64,000 bases of DNA from contig JADJWT010000001.1 in NCBI GenBank assembly GCA_016716225.1, positions 3,296,501 to 3,360,500 on the forward strand. The letters are read 5' to 3'. Each line of letters opens with the position of its first letter. Position 1 is the stretch's first letter. The notes below the pieces were generated by a model, which saw only the letters and a program-made list of their open reading frames with translations, was not told the origin of the DNA and ran no database searches. Made by a program: the position numbers and the translations under genes. Shown one piece after another: positions 44,171 to 51,633 of this stretch. Origin of the DNA: Ignavibacteriota bacterium (lineage in GTDB: Bacteria > Bacteroidota > Ignavibacteria > Ignavibacteriales > Melioribacteraceae).

Positions 44171-44399
44171 AAGCGCCTCAACCAGCGCCTCAACCCGACC
44201 GCCATTTTAGTTCGGCGGATTTGTAATTTTTGGCGTTTAGTTTTTGTTCGGCATTTTGTTCTAATTGTTCGTTCTAATTAATTAACTTACAAACTGCATT
44301 TACTGATGCAAGTTAAATGCAGTTTGTTTAATCATTGGCATTTGTGTTTTACTCGGCTTCCCTGTTATGGGCGGCGGGTTAGGCGCAACGTCGTTAGGC
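44171..44399 (+). other. attC9, right part (different attC family)
   Basis: Starts GCGCCTCAACCAGCGCCTC and L''-like CAACCCGACCGCC; ends L' GGGCGGCGGGTTAGG and R' GTTAGGC at 44393-44399. The inner stem is ACAAACTGCATTT/AAATGCAGTTTGT. The body does not match the common attC family of this array, so the cassette probably came from another integron, or two sites were joined. Confidence 0.75.
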
Positions 44400-44432
44400 A
44401 ACAAGGATTGTTAAAGTATAAAAGGAATAAAA

Positions 44433-45047
44433 ATGGAAAAAAATATCTTTCTTTTCGTAATATCAATTCTCTTAACTATTCTAGGATGTAAAGAATTTTC
44501 AACTGAGCCTGAACCTACGCCTGCAGCTTCTTGGTCGATTATTACACTTGCTCCTGGAGAAGACACTGTGCATACGAGTAAAAAGAGAGCATGGAGTTCC
44601 GATATATATTCAAGTGATGTTGTTCTGCTCTCAATAGAAGCCCGAATTGGATGGCATAGCCTAGCAGGTGGCGCATGGATAATGGAGATATTGATAAATG
44701 ATAAACCTGTTACTGGTGAATTGCTTGTAAATAAGCCGATTACTTTTACTTATGCGGATGGTCGGATTTTCAATTACTACAGTGGAGGAGCAGAGCTGGA
44801 ATTGCCACCATATTGGATATTGTTTTACAGCCATGATTACGAGTCAAACAATACCCTTGAGTCTAAATATCAAGTACTTGAAGGTCAATCATGCTTGTAC
44901 ATATTTGATATTACAAGTTTAGTTGAATATGGACAGGAAAACACAGTGGAGCTGATTAATCGGGGAGAACGAGTAAGTGACATTTTAGATCAGCCGATTC
45001 CACTTGTATTTCGGCAAGTCAAGCTTATCAAGAAAACAAAGGTATAG
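44433..45047 (+). CDS. Cassette 10: lipoprotein, 204 aa
   Basis: 204 aa with a lipoprotein signal (I-L-L-T-I-L-G-C, Cys at ~19) followed by a Pro-rich linker (E-P-E-P-T-P-A-A). Predicted all-beta body (H-T-S-K-K-R-A-W-S-S-D, L-S-I-E-A-R-I-G-W-H, I-T-S-L-V-E). Codon use is visibly richer in G+C than neighbouring cassettes, which together with the unrelated attC upstream suggests a more distant donor. Function unknown. Confidence 0.7.
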   Translation: MEKNIFLFVISILLTILGCKEFSTEPEPTPAASWSIITLAPGEDTVHTSKKRAWSSDIYSSDVVLLSIEARIGWHSLAGGAWIMEILINDKPVTGELLVNKPITFTYADGRIFNYYSGGAELELPPYWILFYSHDYESNNTLESKYQVLEGQSCLYIFDITSLVEYGQENTVELINRGERVSDILDQPIPLVFRQVKLIKKTKV

Positions 45048-45136
45048 TTGGTATAATATAAATTGCCTAACACTAATTGGGAATATGGATGATTGACTTT
45101 ATGTTGAAAATATTAAAAATCAAGAAAATAAAAGTT

Positions 45137-45389
45137 GCCTAACCAACAAATCAACCCGACCGCTCTGCCACGGCAGACAAGTTCGCTAATTTGGGTTTGG
45201 TTTGTAAATAGAAAGTTTGAAAGTCAATTTAAGTATTTTGCTAAAGTGAAGTGCAATTTAGAAAGTTTAGTCGCAAAGTTTGCTAAGATAAATTAAACTT
45301 TGCTTTTAAATAAATCAATCGTTATTTAATAAAATTGTTGTTATTGGCGGACGGGTTATCCGTTAGCTAACGGAGCCACGCCGTTATAT
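45137..45389 (+). other. attC10 with two inserted mini-palindromes
   Basis: R'' GCCTAAC at 45137, R' GTTATAT at 45383. Relative to sister sites it carries an 18-bp insertion in the outer left arm (45165-45182, CTGCCACGGCAGACAAGT) and the palindrome TCCGTTAGCTAACGGA at 45359-45374 in place of TTT. A second GCCTAAC at 45064 may be a remnant of an older site. Confidence 0.85.
45359..45374. repeat. 16-bp dispersed palindrome inside attC10
   Basis: Same as 27729-27744; its insertion nature is shown by comparison with the uninterrupted attC arms GGGTTATTTGCCACG. Confidence 0.9.
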
Positions 45390-45429
45390 GCTTAGTAGAA
45401 TTATAAAATAAAGTAAGTGAGATTATTTT

Positions 45430-46254
45430 ATGAAAGGAAAAAACATATTTACCAAATCCGAAATAGCAGAATTACGAAGTCTTATTCAAAAACGAATCAG
45501 AGCTAATAGAAGTGAACAAAAGTCTATTCGTAATAAAATGAGAACCATTGGATTTTATGGAAAAGATGATTTTAATGTAATTGATATGCAACCAATTGAT
45601 TTTGAAAATTTGATATTATCTGGAAGAATAAAAATATTAAACGGAAGTATTACTAAGGAAACCAAATTTAAATCAGAAGACATAATTCCATTTAAAAAAA
45701 TCAAAACTATTTCTGAAAAGAATTCCAGCGAAATTGATTTAAAAAAATTTATAAGGTTTAATCCTTTGTTGGATAGCGATAAAATAATTCCAAATGCCCC
45801 CGGGAATTATATTATTTGCTTAAATACAAACTCATATTTACCAGAAATTGGTTTAACTTGTGAAACAAACACTTTCAATAAACTTGTTGTAATATATACT
45901 GGAATTGCTAGTCGGAGTTTACGAACAAGAGATTTTAGACAACATTTTTGCGGAAATAATGCTGGTAGGTCAACTTTAAGGAAAAGTATTGGCGCAATGT
46001 TTAAATACAAACAAGTTCCAAGAGATAAAGACCCGAACAATGGAAAGACTAAATTCTCAGAAAGTGATGAAGTAAAACTTTCTGAATGGATGAAGAAAAA
46101 TTTAACACTATTTTATCAGCAGAATGATTGTCCAGATTCCTATGAAGAATTTCTAATTGCAAAATTAAATCCGCCATTGAATTTAGATAAAAATAAAACC
46201 ACAGTTAATCAAACATTCAGAAAAGAATTATCTAGATTAAGAAATATAAAATAG
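45430..46254 (+). CDS. Cassette 11: GIY-YIG-like nuclease-domain protein
   Basis: 274 aa. A basic helical N-terminus (S-E-I-A-E-L-R-S-L-I-Q-K-R-I-R) is followed, at ~122-200, by A-P-G-N-Y-I-I-C-L, then V-V-I-Y-T-G-I-A-S-R-S-L-R-T-R-D-F-R-Q-H-F and N-A-G-R-S-T-L-R-K-S-I-G. These fit the GIY and YIG strands, the conserved Arg and the helix of the GIY-YIG fold in a divergent form. A late Glu (Y-E-E-F-L-I-A-K-L-N-P-P-L-N) could be the metal ligand. Likely DNA-binding or nuclease; partner unknown. Confidence 0.6.
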   Translation: MKGKNIFTKSEIAELRSLIQKRIRANRSEQKSIRNKMRTIGFYGKDDFNVIDMQPIDFENLILSGRIKILNGSITKETKFKSEDIIPFKKIKTISEKNSSEIDLKKFIRFNPLLDSDKIIPNAPGNYIICLNTNSYLPEIGLTCETNTFNKLVVIYTGIASRSLRTRDFRQHFCGNNAGRSTLRKSIGAMFKYKQVPRDKDPNNGKTKFSESDEVKLSEWMKKNLTLFYQQNDCPDSYEEFLIAKLNPPLNLDKNKTTVNQTFRKELSRLRNIK

Positions 46255-46264
46255 TTAATGTCGC

Positions 46265-46452
46265 ACATAACAAGTGGCTCAAGGCGACAGCGTTTTCGCA
46301 TTCGGCATTTTACAAGTTTTAATGTTAGTCGTTCCGTTTTAAGTTTCTTGTTTTAGGTAGTTGTGCCATGAAAGTTTTTTGTAATTATAAAATTTATTAA
46401 CAAGTTCGGCATTGTAGCTATGGGCTGCGCCTTAGCCACCACGCCGTTAGGC
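46265..46452 (+). other. attC11 (divergent family, 188 bp)
   Basis: R'' ACATAAC at 46265, R' GTTAGGC at 46446; L' GGGCTGCGCCTTAGCC near the end. Sequence between the arms is unrelated to the main attC family. Confidence 0.75.
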
Positions 46453-46476
46453 AACTTACAAAGGTTGAGGTTATAA

Positions 46477-46977
46477 ATGAATAAGATAATATTACTATCA
46501 ATTTTATTTATCTCAAATGTATTTTCTCAAGGCTTTGGATTTGGTTTAGGTTATAGCACTTCAAATGCGTTATTTGGTGATGTGTGCTATATTAGTGACA
46601 AAAGTAGTTTTCATATTGGTTATACATCTGAATCAAACGATGCAGTTGGAAAATTAGTAAGTGAACAAAAATCAAATTATGGCAGAACAATTAGTGGAAC
46701 TGGTGAATACTTTTCATCATTTGATTTAGGATATGGTTATGAAGTTATAGAAAAAGTTAGATTAAACATTGAAATATCTTTCGCATCAAAAAATTATTAT
46801 AGTAATTATGTAGATAGACGATTTGATGGAGGAGGATATCATATGATAACAAAAGATGAATCAGATGTTGGAATTGGTGGATTTGTTGGTTACAACATTG
46901 ATAATTTTGATTTTTTTATTGGTTATAATTCAGTTCGAAAAATAGGATTTGGTCTACGTTTCATTTTTAAAAGATAA
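46477..46977 (+). CDS. Cassette 12a: exported outer-membrane-type protein
   Basis: 166 aa, GGTTGAGG ribosome-binding region, signal peptide 1-17 (ends V-F-S-Q). Glycine/tyrosine-rich amphipathic strands with a C-terminal G-F-G-L-R-F-I-F-K-R strand, consistent with a small outer-membrane barrel. Confidence 0.75.
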   Translation: MNKIILLSILFISNVFSQGFGFGLGYSTSNALFGDVCYISDKSSFHIGYTSESNDAVGKLVSEQKSNYGRTISGTGEYFSSFDLGYGYEVIEKVRLNIEISFASKNYYSNYVDRRFDGGGYHMITKDESDVGIGGFVGYNIDNFDFFIGYNSVRKIGFGLRFIFKR

Positions 46978-47005
46978 TTCATTTTTAATTTAATTTGAGG
47001 TAATT

Positions 47006-47200
47006 ATGAATAAAGGTGGATTTTCATGGAAGAGAGCACTCGGTGTAACAAAAGCAAAACAACAACTTTCACGACAAATTGGAATTCCATTAACTAAAAG
47101 TGGACGTCAAAGAAAAATTGGAAGTATGATAACTGGAAAAGGTTGTTTAATTGTCATTCTGATTCCTTTTATTCTTTCATCTTTTATAATATTCTTTTAA
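47006..47200 (+). CDS. Cassette 12b: small membrane protein, 64 aa
   Basis: 64 aa, TTGAGG ribosome-binding site. Basic N-part (W-K-R-A-L-G-V-T-K-A-K-Q-Q-L-S-R and T-K-S-G-R-Q-R-K-I-G) and one C-terminal transmembrane helix. I know this pattern as a small conserved protein of unknown function in Bacteroidota-type genomes. Confidence 0.65.
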   Translation: MNKGGFSWKRALGVTKAKQQLSRQIGIPLTKSGRQRKIGSMITGKGCLIVILIPFILSSFIIFF

Positions 47201-47216
47201 TATAATTCAAATTTTT

Positions 47217-47915
47217 ATGCAACTAAAAAATATTGTTGAAAATAACGAAACAAAGTCTGGAAGAATTTTTGATTTTGTAATTCAATTTTTAATAATAATT
47301 TCATTAATTAGTTTTACTATTGAAACAATCCCAAATTTAAGTAATCAAACAATATTTTGGTTAAATCTCATCGAAATAATTTGTGTTACTATTTTTACAA
47401 TAGAATATTTACTTAGACTAGTTTTTGCAAATAAAAAGTATAAATTTATTTTTAGTTTTTATGGATTAATAGATCTTTTTGCAATTTTACCTTTCTACTT
47501 ATCAAGCGGAATTGATTTACGTTCAATAAGAATATTTCGATTATTTAGACTTTTAAGAGCTTTTAAATTATTTAGATATAGCAAAGCATTACAAAGATTC
47601 AATGATGCTTTTAATTCAGTTAAAGCAGAATTGTTTCTTTTTTTAGTTGCAACTCTATTTTTACTTTATGTTTCTTCTGTTGGTATTTATTATTTCGAAA
47701 ATGAAGCCCAACCAGACAAATTTTCTTCAATATTTCATTGTTTATGGTGGGCAGGCGCAACCTTAACAACTGTAGGTTATGGAGATGTCTATCCTATAAC
47801 AATTGGCGGTAGAATATTTACTTCATTTGTTGTATTAATTGGAATTGGAATTGTTGCAATCCCAACTGGATTAATTGCCTCAGCATTAACAAAAGTTGTG
47901 AATGAAGAAAAATAA
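47217..47915 (+). CDS. Cassette 12c: voltage-gated K+ channel
   Basis: 232 aa with six transmembrane segments. S1-S3 lie within residues 16-98. S4 at ~101-122 has regularly spaced Arg (I-R-I-F-R-L-F-R-L-L-R). Then come S5 (~138-160), a pore loop with selectivity filter T-V-G-Y-G-D at 185-190, and S6 (~202-222). It is a compact Kv/KvAP-like channel of the inner membrane, full length, no cytosolic RCK domain. Third gene of a three-gene cassette, 16 nt after 12b. Confidence 0.93.
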   Translation: MQLKNIVENNETKSGRIFDFVIQFLIIISLISFTIETIPNLSNQTIFWLNLIEIICVTIFTIEYLLRLVFANKKYKFIFSFYGLIDLFAILPFYLSSGIDLRSIRIFRLFRLLRAFKLFRYSKALQRFNDAFNSVKAELFLFLVATLFLLYVSSVGIYYFENEAQPDKFSSIFHCLWWAGATLTTVGYGDVYPITIGGRIFTSFVVLIGIGIVAIPTGLIASALTKVVNEEK

Positions 47916-47922
47916 AAAAGTT

Positions 47923-48155
47923 GCCTAACCAACAAATCAACCCGACCGCCGTTCCGGCTTGGGTTTTGTGCAAAATAAAAGTTTGAAAGTAAATTTTAGT
48001 TTTTTGTTAAAGTGATCCGTCAGCTGACGGAACAATTCAGAAAAGTGAGTCGCAGTTTTTGCTGATGAAAATTAAAAACTGCTTCGTAAATAAATCATTC
48101 GTTATTAAATAAAATTGTTGTTTTCGGCGTCGGGTTATTTGCCACGCCGTTATAC
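47923..48155 (+). other. attC12 with inserted palindrome
   Basis: R'' GCCTAAC at 47923, R' GTTATAC at 48149. TCCGTCAGCTGACGGA at 48016-48031 replaces AGT of the family sequence AAAGTGAAGTACAATTCAG. Confidence 0.9.
48016..48031. repeat. 16-bp dispersed palindrome inside attC12
   Basis: TCCGTCAGCTGACGGA; two symmetric base changes relative to the other copies keep the palindrome perfect. Confidence 0.9.
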
Positions 48156-48183
48156 GTTTGTTAAAATTTGAAGGAAAGAATTA

Positions 48184-48630
48184 ATGAAATATTTCATTTC
48201 CATAGTTTTATTATTCATTTTAGCAGCTTGTAGTACATATACTATTCCCGTGCAAAGCTTTAGAGAACAATTTAAAGATATTGATACAACTGATTTTAAA
48301 ATTGTACAAATTAATATTCCATTGGGAACAACTTATGCTTACACAGAAATTGGAAGTTTTTACCCAGCAAATCCTATTGAAAATATTTTATGCTACGATG
48401 GCGAAAATCAAATTTCTTTAAAAAATGGTCCATCAATTGAAATTAGATTCACAGATAAAAATGATGATAGTAAAATATTTTATTTTGACACGGTTTATCT
48501 AAAAGATTCTTTAATAGTAGGTGCACAATCAAGATATTTTCCAACAATTAGGGATACAATTAAATTAAATAATGTCAAATTAATTGAAGTTCAAGACGGT
48601 AAAAAACAATTTTATTATATAGAAAAATAA
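48184..48630 (+). CDS. Cassette 13: lipoprotein, 148 aa
   Basis: 148 aa, AAGGAAAGAA ribosome-binding site. Lipobox L-A-A-C-S at ~14-18, then a beta-rich domain (I-V-Q-I-N-I-P-L-G-T-T-Y-A-Y, I-E-I-R-F-T-D, F-Y-F-D-T-V-Y-L-K-D). Periplasmic or surface lipoprotein of unknown role. Confidence 0.75.
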   Translation: MKYFISIVLLFILAACSTYTIPVQSFREQFKDIDTTDFKIVQINIPLGTTYAYTEIGSFYPANPIENILCYDGENQISLKNGPSIEIRFTDKNDDSKIFYFDTVYLKDSLIVGAQSRYFPTIRDTIKLNNVKLIEVQDGKKQFYYIEK

Positions 48631-48632
48631 AC

Positions 48633-48858
48633 GTATAACAAACAAATCAACTTGACCGCTTCGCTCAATTCCGGTTTGGTTTGTAAACAAAAAGTTTGAA
48701 AGTTCATTTAAGTTATTTGTTAGAATGAAGTGCAATTTAGCAAAGTTAGTCGCAGTTTTTTCTGAATAAAATTAAAAACTGCTCTTGGTAATTTTAACCA
48801 TTCGTTATTTAATAAAATTGTAATTATGGGCGGCAAGTTATTTGCACCACCGTTAGGC
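48633..48858 (+). other. attC13
   Basis: R'' GTATAAC at 48633, R' GTTAGGC at 48852. Outer arm of the GACCGCTTCGCT type. Confidence 0.9.
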
Positions 48859-48864
48859 AACTTT

Positions 48865-49764
48865 ATGAAAAAAATAATCATTCTAATATTTCTAAATTTG
48901 AACATTATTTTTCCTCAAAATAATGAACTAAATGAAGCCATATTATATTATCCCTTACATATTGGGGATTATTGGCAATATAGTCTTACTAAGTCCCACT
49001 TAGCCGGTTCAAATTATGAGCATTTGGGATATGCAAGTATTGAAATTGTTGGAGACACAGTTTTAGAAAATGAGAAAAGATATTTTCAAAAAAAGTTTGA
49101 GAATATGAACAACTATTATATTCTAGACCATTTAAAATCAAAGTACTTAAGAATAGATTCAACCAGTGGAATAGTTTATGGTAAAAGTACAACAGATAAT
49201 GAATATGCAGTTGATAGTTTGTTAGCAAATATAGATGACTTTACGCAATCATTCAGATTAGTTGACTTAACAACAAAAAATATTCTTGGAAATGATAGAC
49301 TAACAAAACACTATATCCCATATTGGATTTCAAGTTATGATTATTATGGATGGGAAATATCACAAGGTTTAGGACTTACATACACCTATTATGGAGATGC
49401 TACTCAAATGGAAAAGTATGAATACAGATTGTTATATGCAAAAATTAATGGGAATGAATATGGAGAATTAGTTTCAGTGGAATTAGAAAAAACTATATCA
49501 AATAATTTTATATTGAACCAAAATTATCCAAATCCATTTAATCCTAATACAACAATAAGTTTTACTCTAGGAAAAGGACAGAATGTAAAATTAAAAATAT
49601 ATAATACACTTGGGGAAATTATTGAAACATTAATTGATAATTATAAAAATCCCGGTTTTTATGAAGTCGAATTCAATGGAATTAAATATTCAAGTGGAAT
49701 ATATTATTATGTTGTTCAAAATGAGGATGTAACTTTAATTAGGAAAATGTTACTATTAAAATAG
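48865..49764 (+). CDS. Cassette 14: secreted protein with T9SS sorting domain
   Basis: 299 aa from the ATG at 48865; codons back to 48826 are attC13. Signal peptide 1-19 (ends I-I-F-P-Q). A ~190-aa beta domain of unknown family (Y-Y-P-L-H-I-G-D-Y-W-Q-Y) is followed by a type-A T9SS domain (N-Q-N-Y-P-N-P-F-N-P-N-T-T to R-K-M-L-L-L-K). Confidence 0.85.
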   Translation: MKKIIILIFLNLNIIFPQNNELNEAILYYPLHIGDYWQYSLTKSHLAGSNYEHLGYASIEIVGDTVLENEKRYFQKKFENMNNYYILDHLKSKYLRIDSTSGIVYGKSTTDNEYAVDSLLANIDDFTQSFRLVDLTTKNILGNDRLTKHYIPYWISSYDYYGWEISQGLGLTYTYYGDATQMEKYEYRLLYAKINGNEYGELVSVELEKTISNNFILNQNYPNPFNPNTTISFTLGKGQNVKLKIYNTLGEIIETLIDNYKNPGFYEVEFNGIKYSSGIYYYVVQNEDVTLIRKMLLLK

Positions 49765-49766
49765 TT

Positions 49767-49989
49767 GCCTAACAAACAAATCAACCCGACCGCTTCGCTC
49801 AATACTGGTTTGGTTGTAAAATTTAAAAGTGAAAGTTCATTTTAGTCTTTAGTTAAAGTGGAGTACAATTCAGAAAAGTAAGTTGCAGTTTTTGTTGATG
49901 AAAATTAAAAACTGCTTATAAAATAAACCATTCATTATTAAATAAAATTGTTGTTTTGGGCGGACGGGTTATTTGCCACGCCGTTATAC
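49767..49989 (+). other. attC14
   Basis: R'' GCCTAAC at 49767 (AGTTGCCTAAC matches cassette start GTTAGGCAACT), R' GTTATAC at 49983. Confidence 0.9.
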
Positions 49990-50002
49990 GTTTTGAGGAA
50001 AT

Positions 50003-50848
50003 ATGAAAAATATACTTTTATTTATTTTTATTTTAATAATAATTTCGTGTCAAAATAAACAATCAAATTTTGTAATAACAGACTTTCAAAATGGATTACC
50101 TCAAGAAATAAAGTTTACCTGGGAAAATACTTTTTTTACTCAAATTGAGGGAGGAGACTATTTTAAGAAGATATATTTGATTTCACGTGATTCACTTAAA
50201 TCTGAAAATAATTTAGCTATTGCACCAATTCAATTAAATGGTAATTTTTCTTTTTTCAGAATCAACTTTGAGAAAATAGATGATAACTTATTTAGATCTG
50301 CAATTAATCTTAATACTGAAAATGAAGATTTATTATCAAAACTAATTTTACAAATTGACTTAGAACAAAAACAATTAAAATATAAATGGGAAAATACTGA
50401 TTCAGCAAATATAAAATATCCAACAATTATTCAAGAGTATAAATTAAAAGTTGGAAAAACTTTTCCAATTGTTAAGATCGAGACTCAAGAAGGCAATTGG
50501 ACAAACGAAAATAATAATAAAATTATTTTAATAAACTGGTGGGCAACTTCTTGTATTCCTTGTATTGAAGAAATTCCCGGCCTCAATAAATTAGTTGAAA
50601 AATATAAAAATGAATCAGTTGAATTTCTTTCAATAATCTGGGATGCTGAGAACTTAGATAAATTTTTATCAAAGCATAAATTTAATTATCTTCATGGATA
50701 TTCAAGCGAATATTTAACTTCACTTTTAGGTGAAACTTTCCCCAGAAATATTATTATAAATAGAAATGGTGATATTCTGTATAATAAATTGGGTGCAACA
50801 AAAGATACTCATTTAGAATTAGATAAGATAATATCTAAATATTTATAA
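50003..50848 (+). CDS. Cassette 15: TlpA-like thioredoxin lipoprotein
   Basis: 281 aa, TGAGGAAAT ribosome-binding site, lipobox I-I-I-S-C at ~12-16. The N-terminal ~140 residues are a beta-type domain; the C-terminal thioredoxin fold has the redox motif W-W-A-T-S-C-I-P-C (Cys184 and Cys187) and a later cis-Pro candidate (E-T-F-P-R-N-I-I-I). A periplasmic disulphide reductase/isomerase, possibly serving exported proteins such as those in the other cassettes. Confidence 0.9.
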   Translation: MKNILLFIFILIIISCQNKQSNFVITDFQNGLPQEIKFTWENTFFTQIEGGDYFKKIYLISRDSLKSENNLAIAPIQLNGNFSFFRINFEKIDDNLFRSAINLNTENEDLLSKLILQIDLEQKQLKYKWENTDSANIKYPTIIQEYKLKVGKTFPIVKIETQEGNWTNENNNKIILINWWATSCIPCIEEIPGLNKLVEKYKNESVEFLSIIWDAENLDKFLSKHKFNYLHGYSSEYLTSLLGETFPRNIIINRNGDILYNKLGATKDTHLELDKIISKYL

Positions 50849-50852
50849 AAAC

Positions 50853-50900
50853 GTATAACCAGCAAATGCCAATGACCACTTTTTATAATGTGCGAAACAT
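50853..50900 (+). other. attC15, truncated; end of the array
   Basis: R'' GTATAAC at 50853 and AGCAAATGCCAATGACCACT follow the last cassette, but the inner stem, L' and R' are missing before the minus-strand phage genes start. The right edge of the integron is therefore a deletion or insertion junction near 50,900. Confidence 0.7.
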
Positions 50901-50926
50901 GGCTAATTAAGTTTTTATATTTGTTT

Positions 50927-51385
50927 TTATTCATACATCTCAAAAATCACATTCTTCCATTTAATAAATTTAGTTTTATGGTTTTGAAAAGGTGATCTTT
51001 TATTCCGGAAAATAGTATCTGAATAAACAATAGCGTAAGTTTTATATACAATTGAATCGTGAAAATTCTGCGTGAAATAAAACCATGCTGATGAATCGAT
51101 ATCTACGAGAGTGTTGACAGTATCGACCAAATAGGTTAAAAGAGTATCGTATTCAATTACTTTGAAGGAATCTATTTTAACGATTTCCAAAGTATCAAAA
51201 ATTACTTGTGGTTTTTGATCACTGGGTTGGCAGGAAGGAAAAAGTAAAAAGTTAAAAGTGAAAAGTAAAACCATGCCTAGCGGCCGGCAAGCGTGAAAAG
51301 TAAAACGAGAAACGAGAAAGGAGAAGTTATGCCTAGCGGCAGGTAAAAGTAAAAACAAAATGGGGATAAATAAAAAGTACTTCAT
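50927..51385 (-). CDS. Lysis-region lipoprotein with repeat-derived N-terminus
   Basis: 152 aa as annotated. The body after L-F-P-S-C (Cys ~52) is Asp/Val/Ile-rich (F-D-T-L-E-I-V-K-I-D-S-F-K-V-I) and fits a small outer-membrane lipoprotein such as an o-spanin, next to the endolysin. The first ~37 codons run through the AAAGTGAAAAGTAAAA and GCCTAGCGGC repeats, so the original signal peptide appears to have been split by repeat insertion without loss of frame. A start at the internal Met ~38 (M-V-L-L-F-T-F-N-F-L-L) would give a normal lipoprotein. Confidence 0.5.
   Translation of the reverse strand: MKYFLFIPILFLLLPAARHNFSFLVSRFTFHACRPLGMVLLFTFNFLLFPSCQPSDQKPQVIFDTLEIVKIDSFKVIEYDTLLTYLVDTVNTLVDIDSSAWFYFTQNFHDSIVYKTYAIVYSDTIFRNKRSPFQNHKTKFIKWKNVIFEMYE
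51270..51345. repeat. GCCTAGCGGC small-repeat pair
   Basis: ATGCCTAGCGGCCGGCAAG (51273-51291) and ATGCCTAGCGGCAGG (51329-51343) recur within the lipoprotein gene, embedded in AAAAGTAAAA phrases. Confidence 0.7.
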
Positions 51386-51432
51386 CTTCTGACCTCGACA
51401 TTTTTACGATTTCTTGTGCATCCGCATGTGCC

Positions 51433-51557
51433 ATGCCTAACATGCCTATCAGCAGTCAAGCCGGCAGGCAAGCTTGTGTGTTTTGTTTTTACATCATACA
51501 GTCTGGATTGAAACAAATTATTGCAATGACATGATCCGTTATCCGTTGGCTAACGGA
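51433..51557. repeat. Palindrome-rich spacer before the endolysin gene
   Basis: Contains CATGCCTAACATGCCTATC, CGGCAGGCAAG (51462-51472) and TCCGTTGGCTAACGGA (51542-51557, one mismatch from a perfect palindrome). No gene seen in 51386-51633. Confidence 0.75.
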
Positions 51558-51633
51558 AACGGATAAACCGATTGAATTTCTGTGAATATCACTTCCGGTA
51601 TGACGGATAAATTTTATTTTATTTTGCATAGTT

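Larger units (their letters stand above)
33707..50900 (+). mobile_element. Integron with ~15 gene cassettes
   Basis: An IntI-type integrase, a putative attI at ~35126-35165 and a series of cassettes each followed by a ~190-250 bp attC. At nearly every cassette the first bases after the crossover G|TT (TTATAC, TTATGC, TTAGGC and so on) are the reverse complement of the R'' box that closes that cassette (GTATAAC, GCATAAC, GCCTAAC), which is diagnostic of cassettes. Eleven or more attC sites are one closely related family, as in sedentary chromosomal integrons. intI is co-directional with the cassettes, unlike the classical divergent layout. Confidence 0.93.

Noticed and set aside
44078..44491. 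Two plus-strand ORFs (44078-44281, 44306-44491) across the IS end and attC9
   Set aside because: They run through attC arms and the next gene start, with no ribosome-binding site.
47006..47915. A hidden attC between the genes of cassette 12
   Set aside because: Gaps of 28 and 16 nt hold no R''/R' boxes; it is a three-gene cassette.
35693..49989. Long intergenic repeats that could be a CRISPR, transposon remnants or retron-type elements
   Set aside because: R'' and R' boxes complement each other cassette by cassette and an IntI is present, which identifies them as attC sites.
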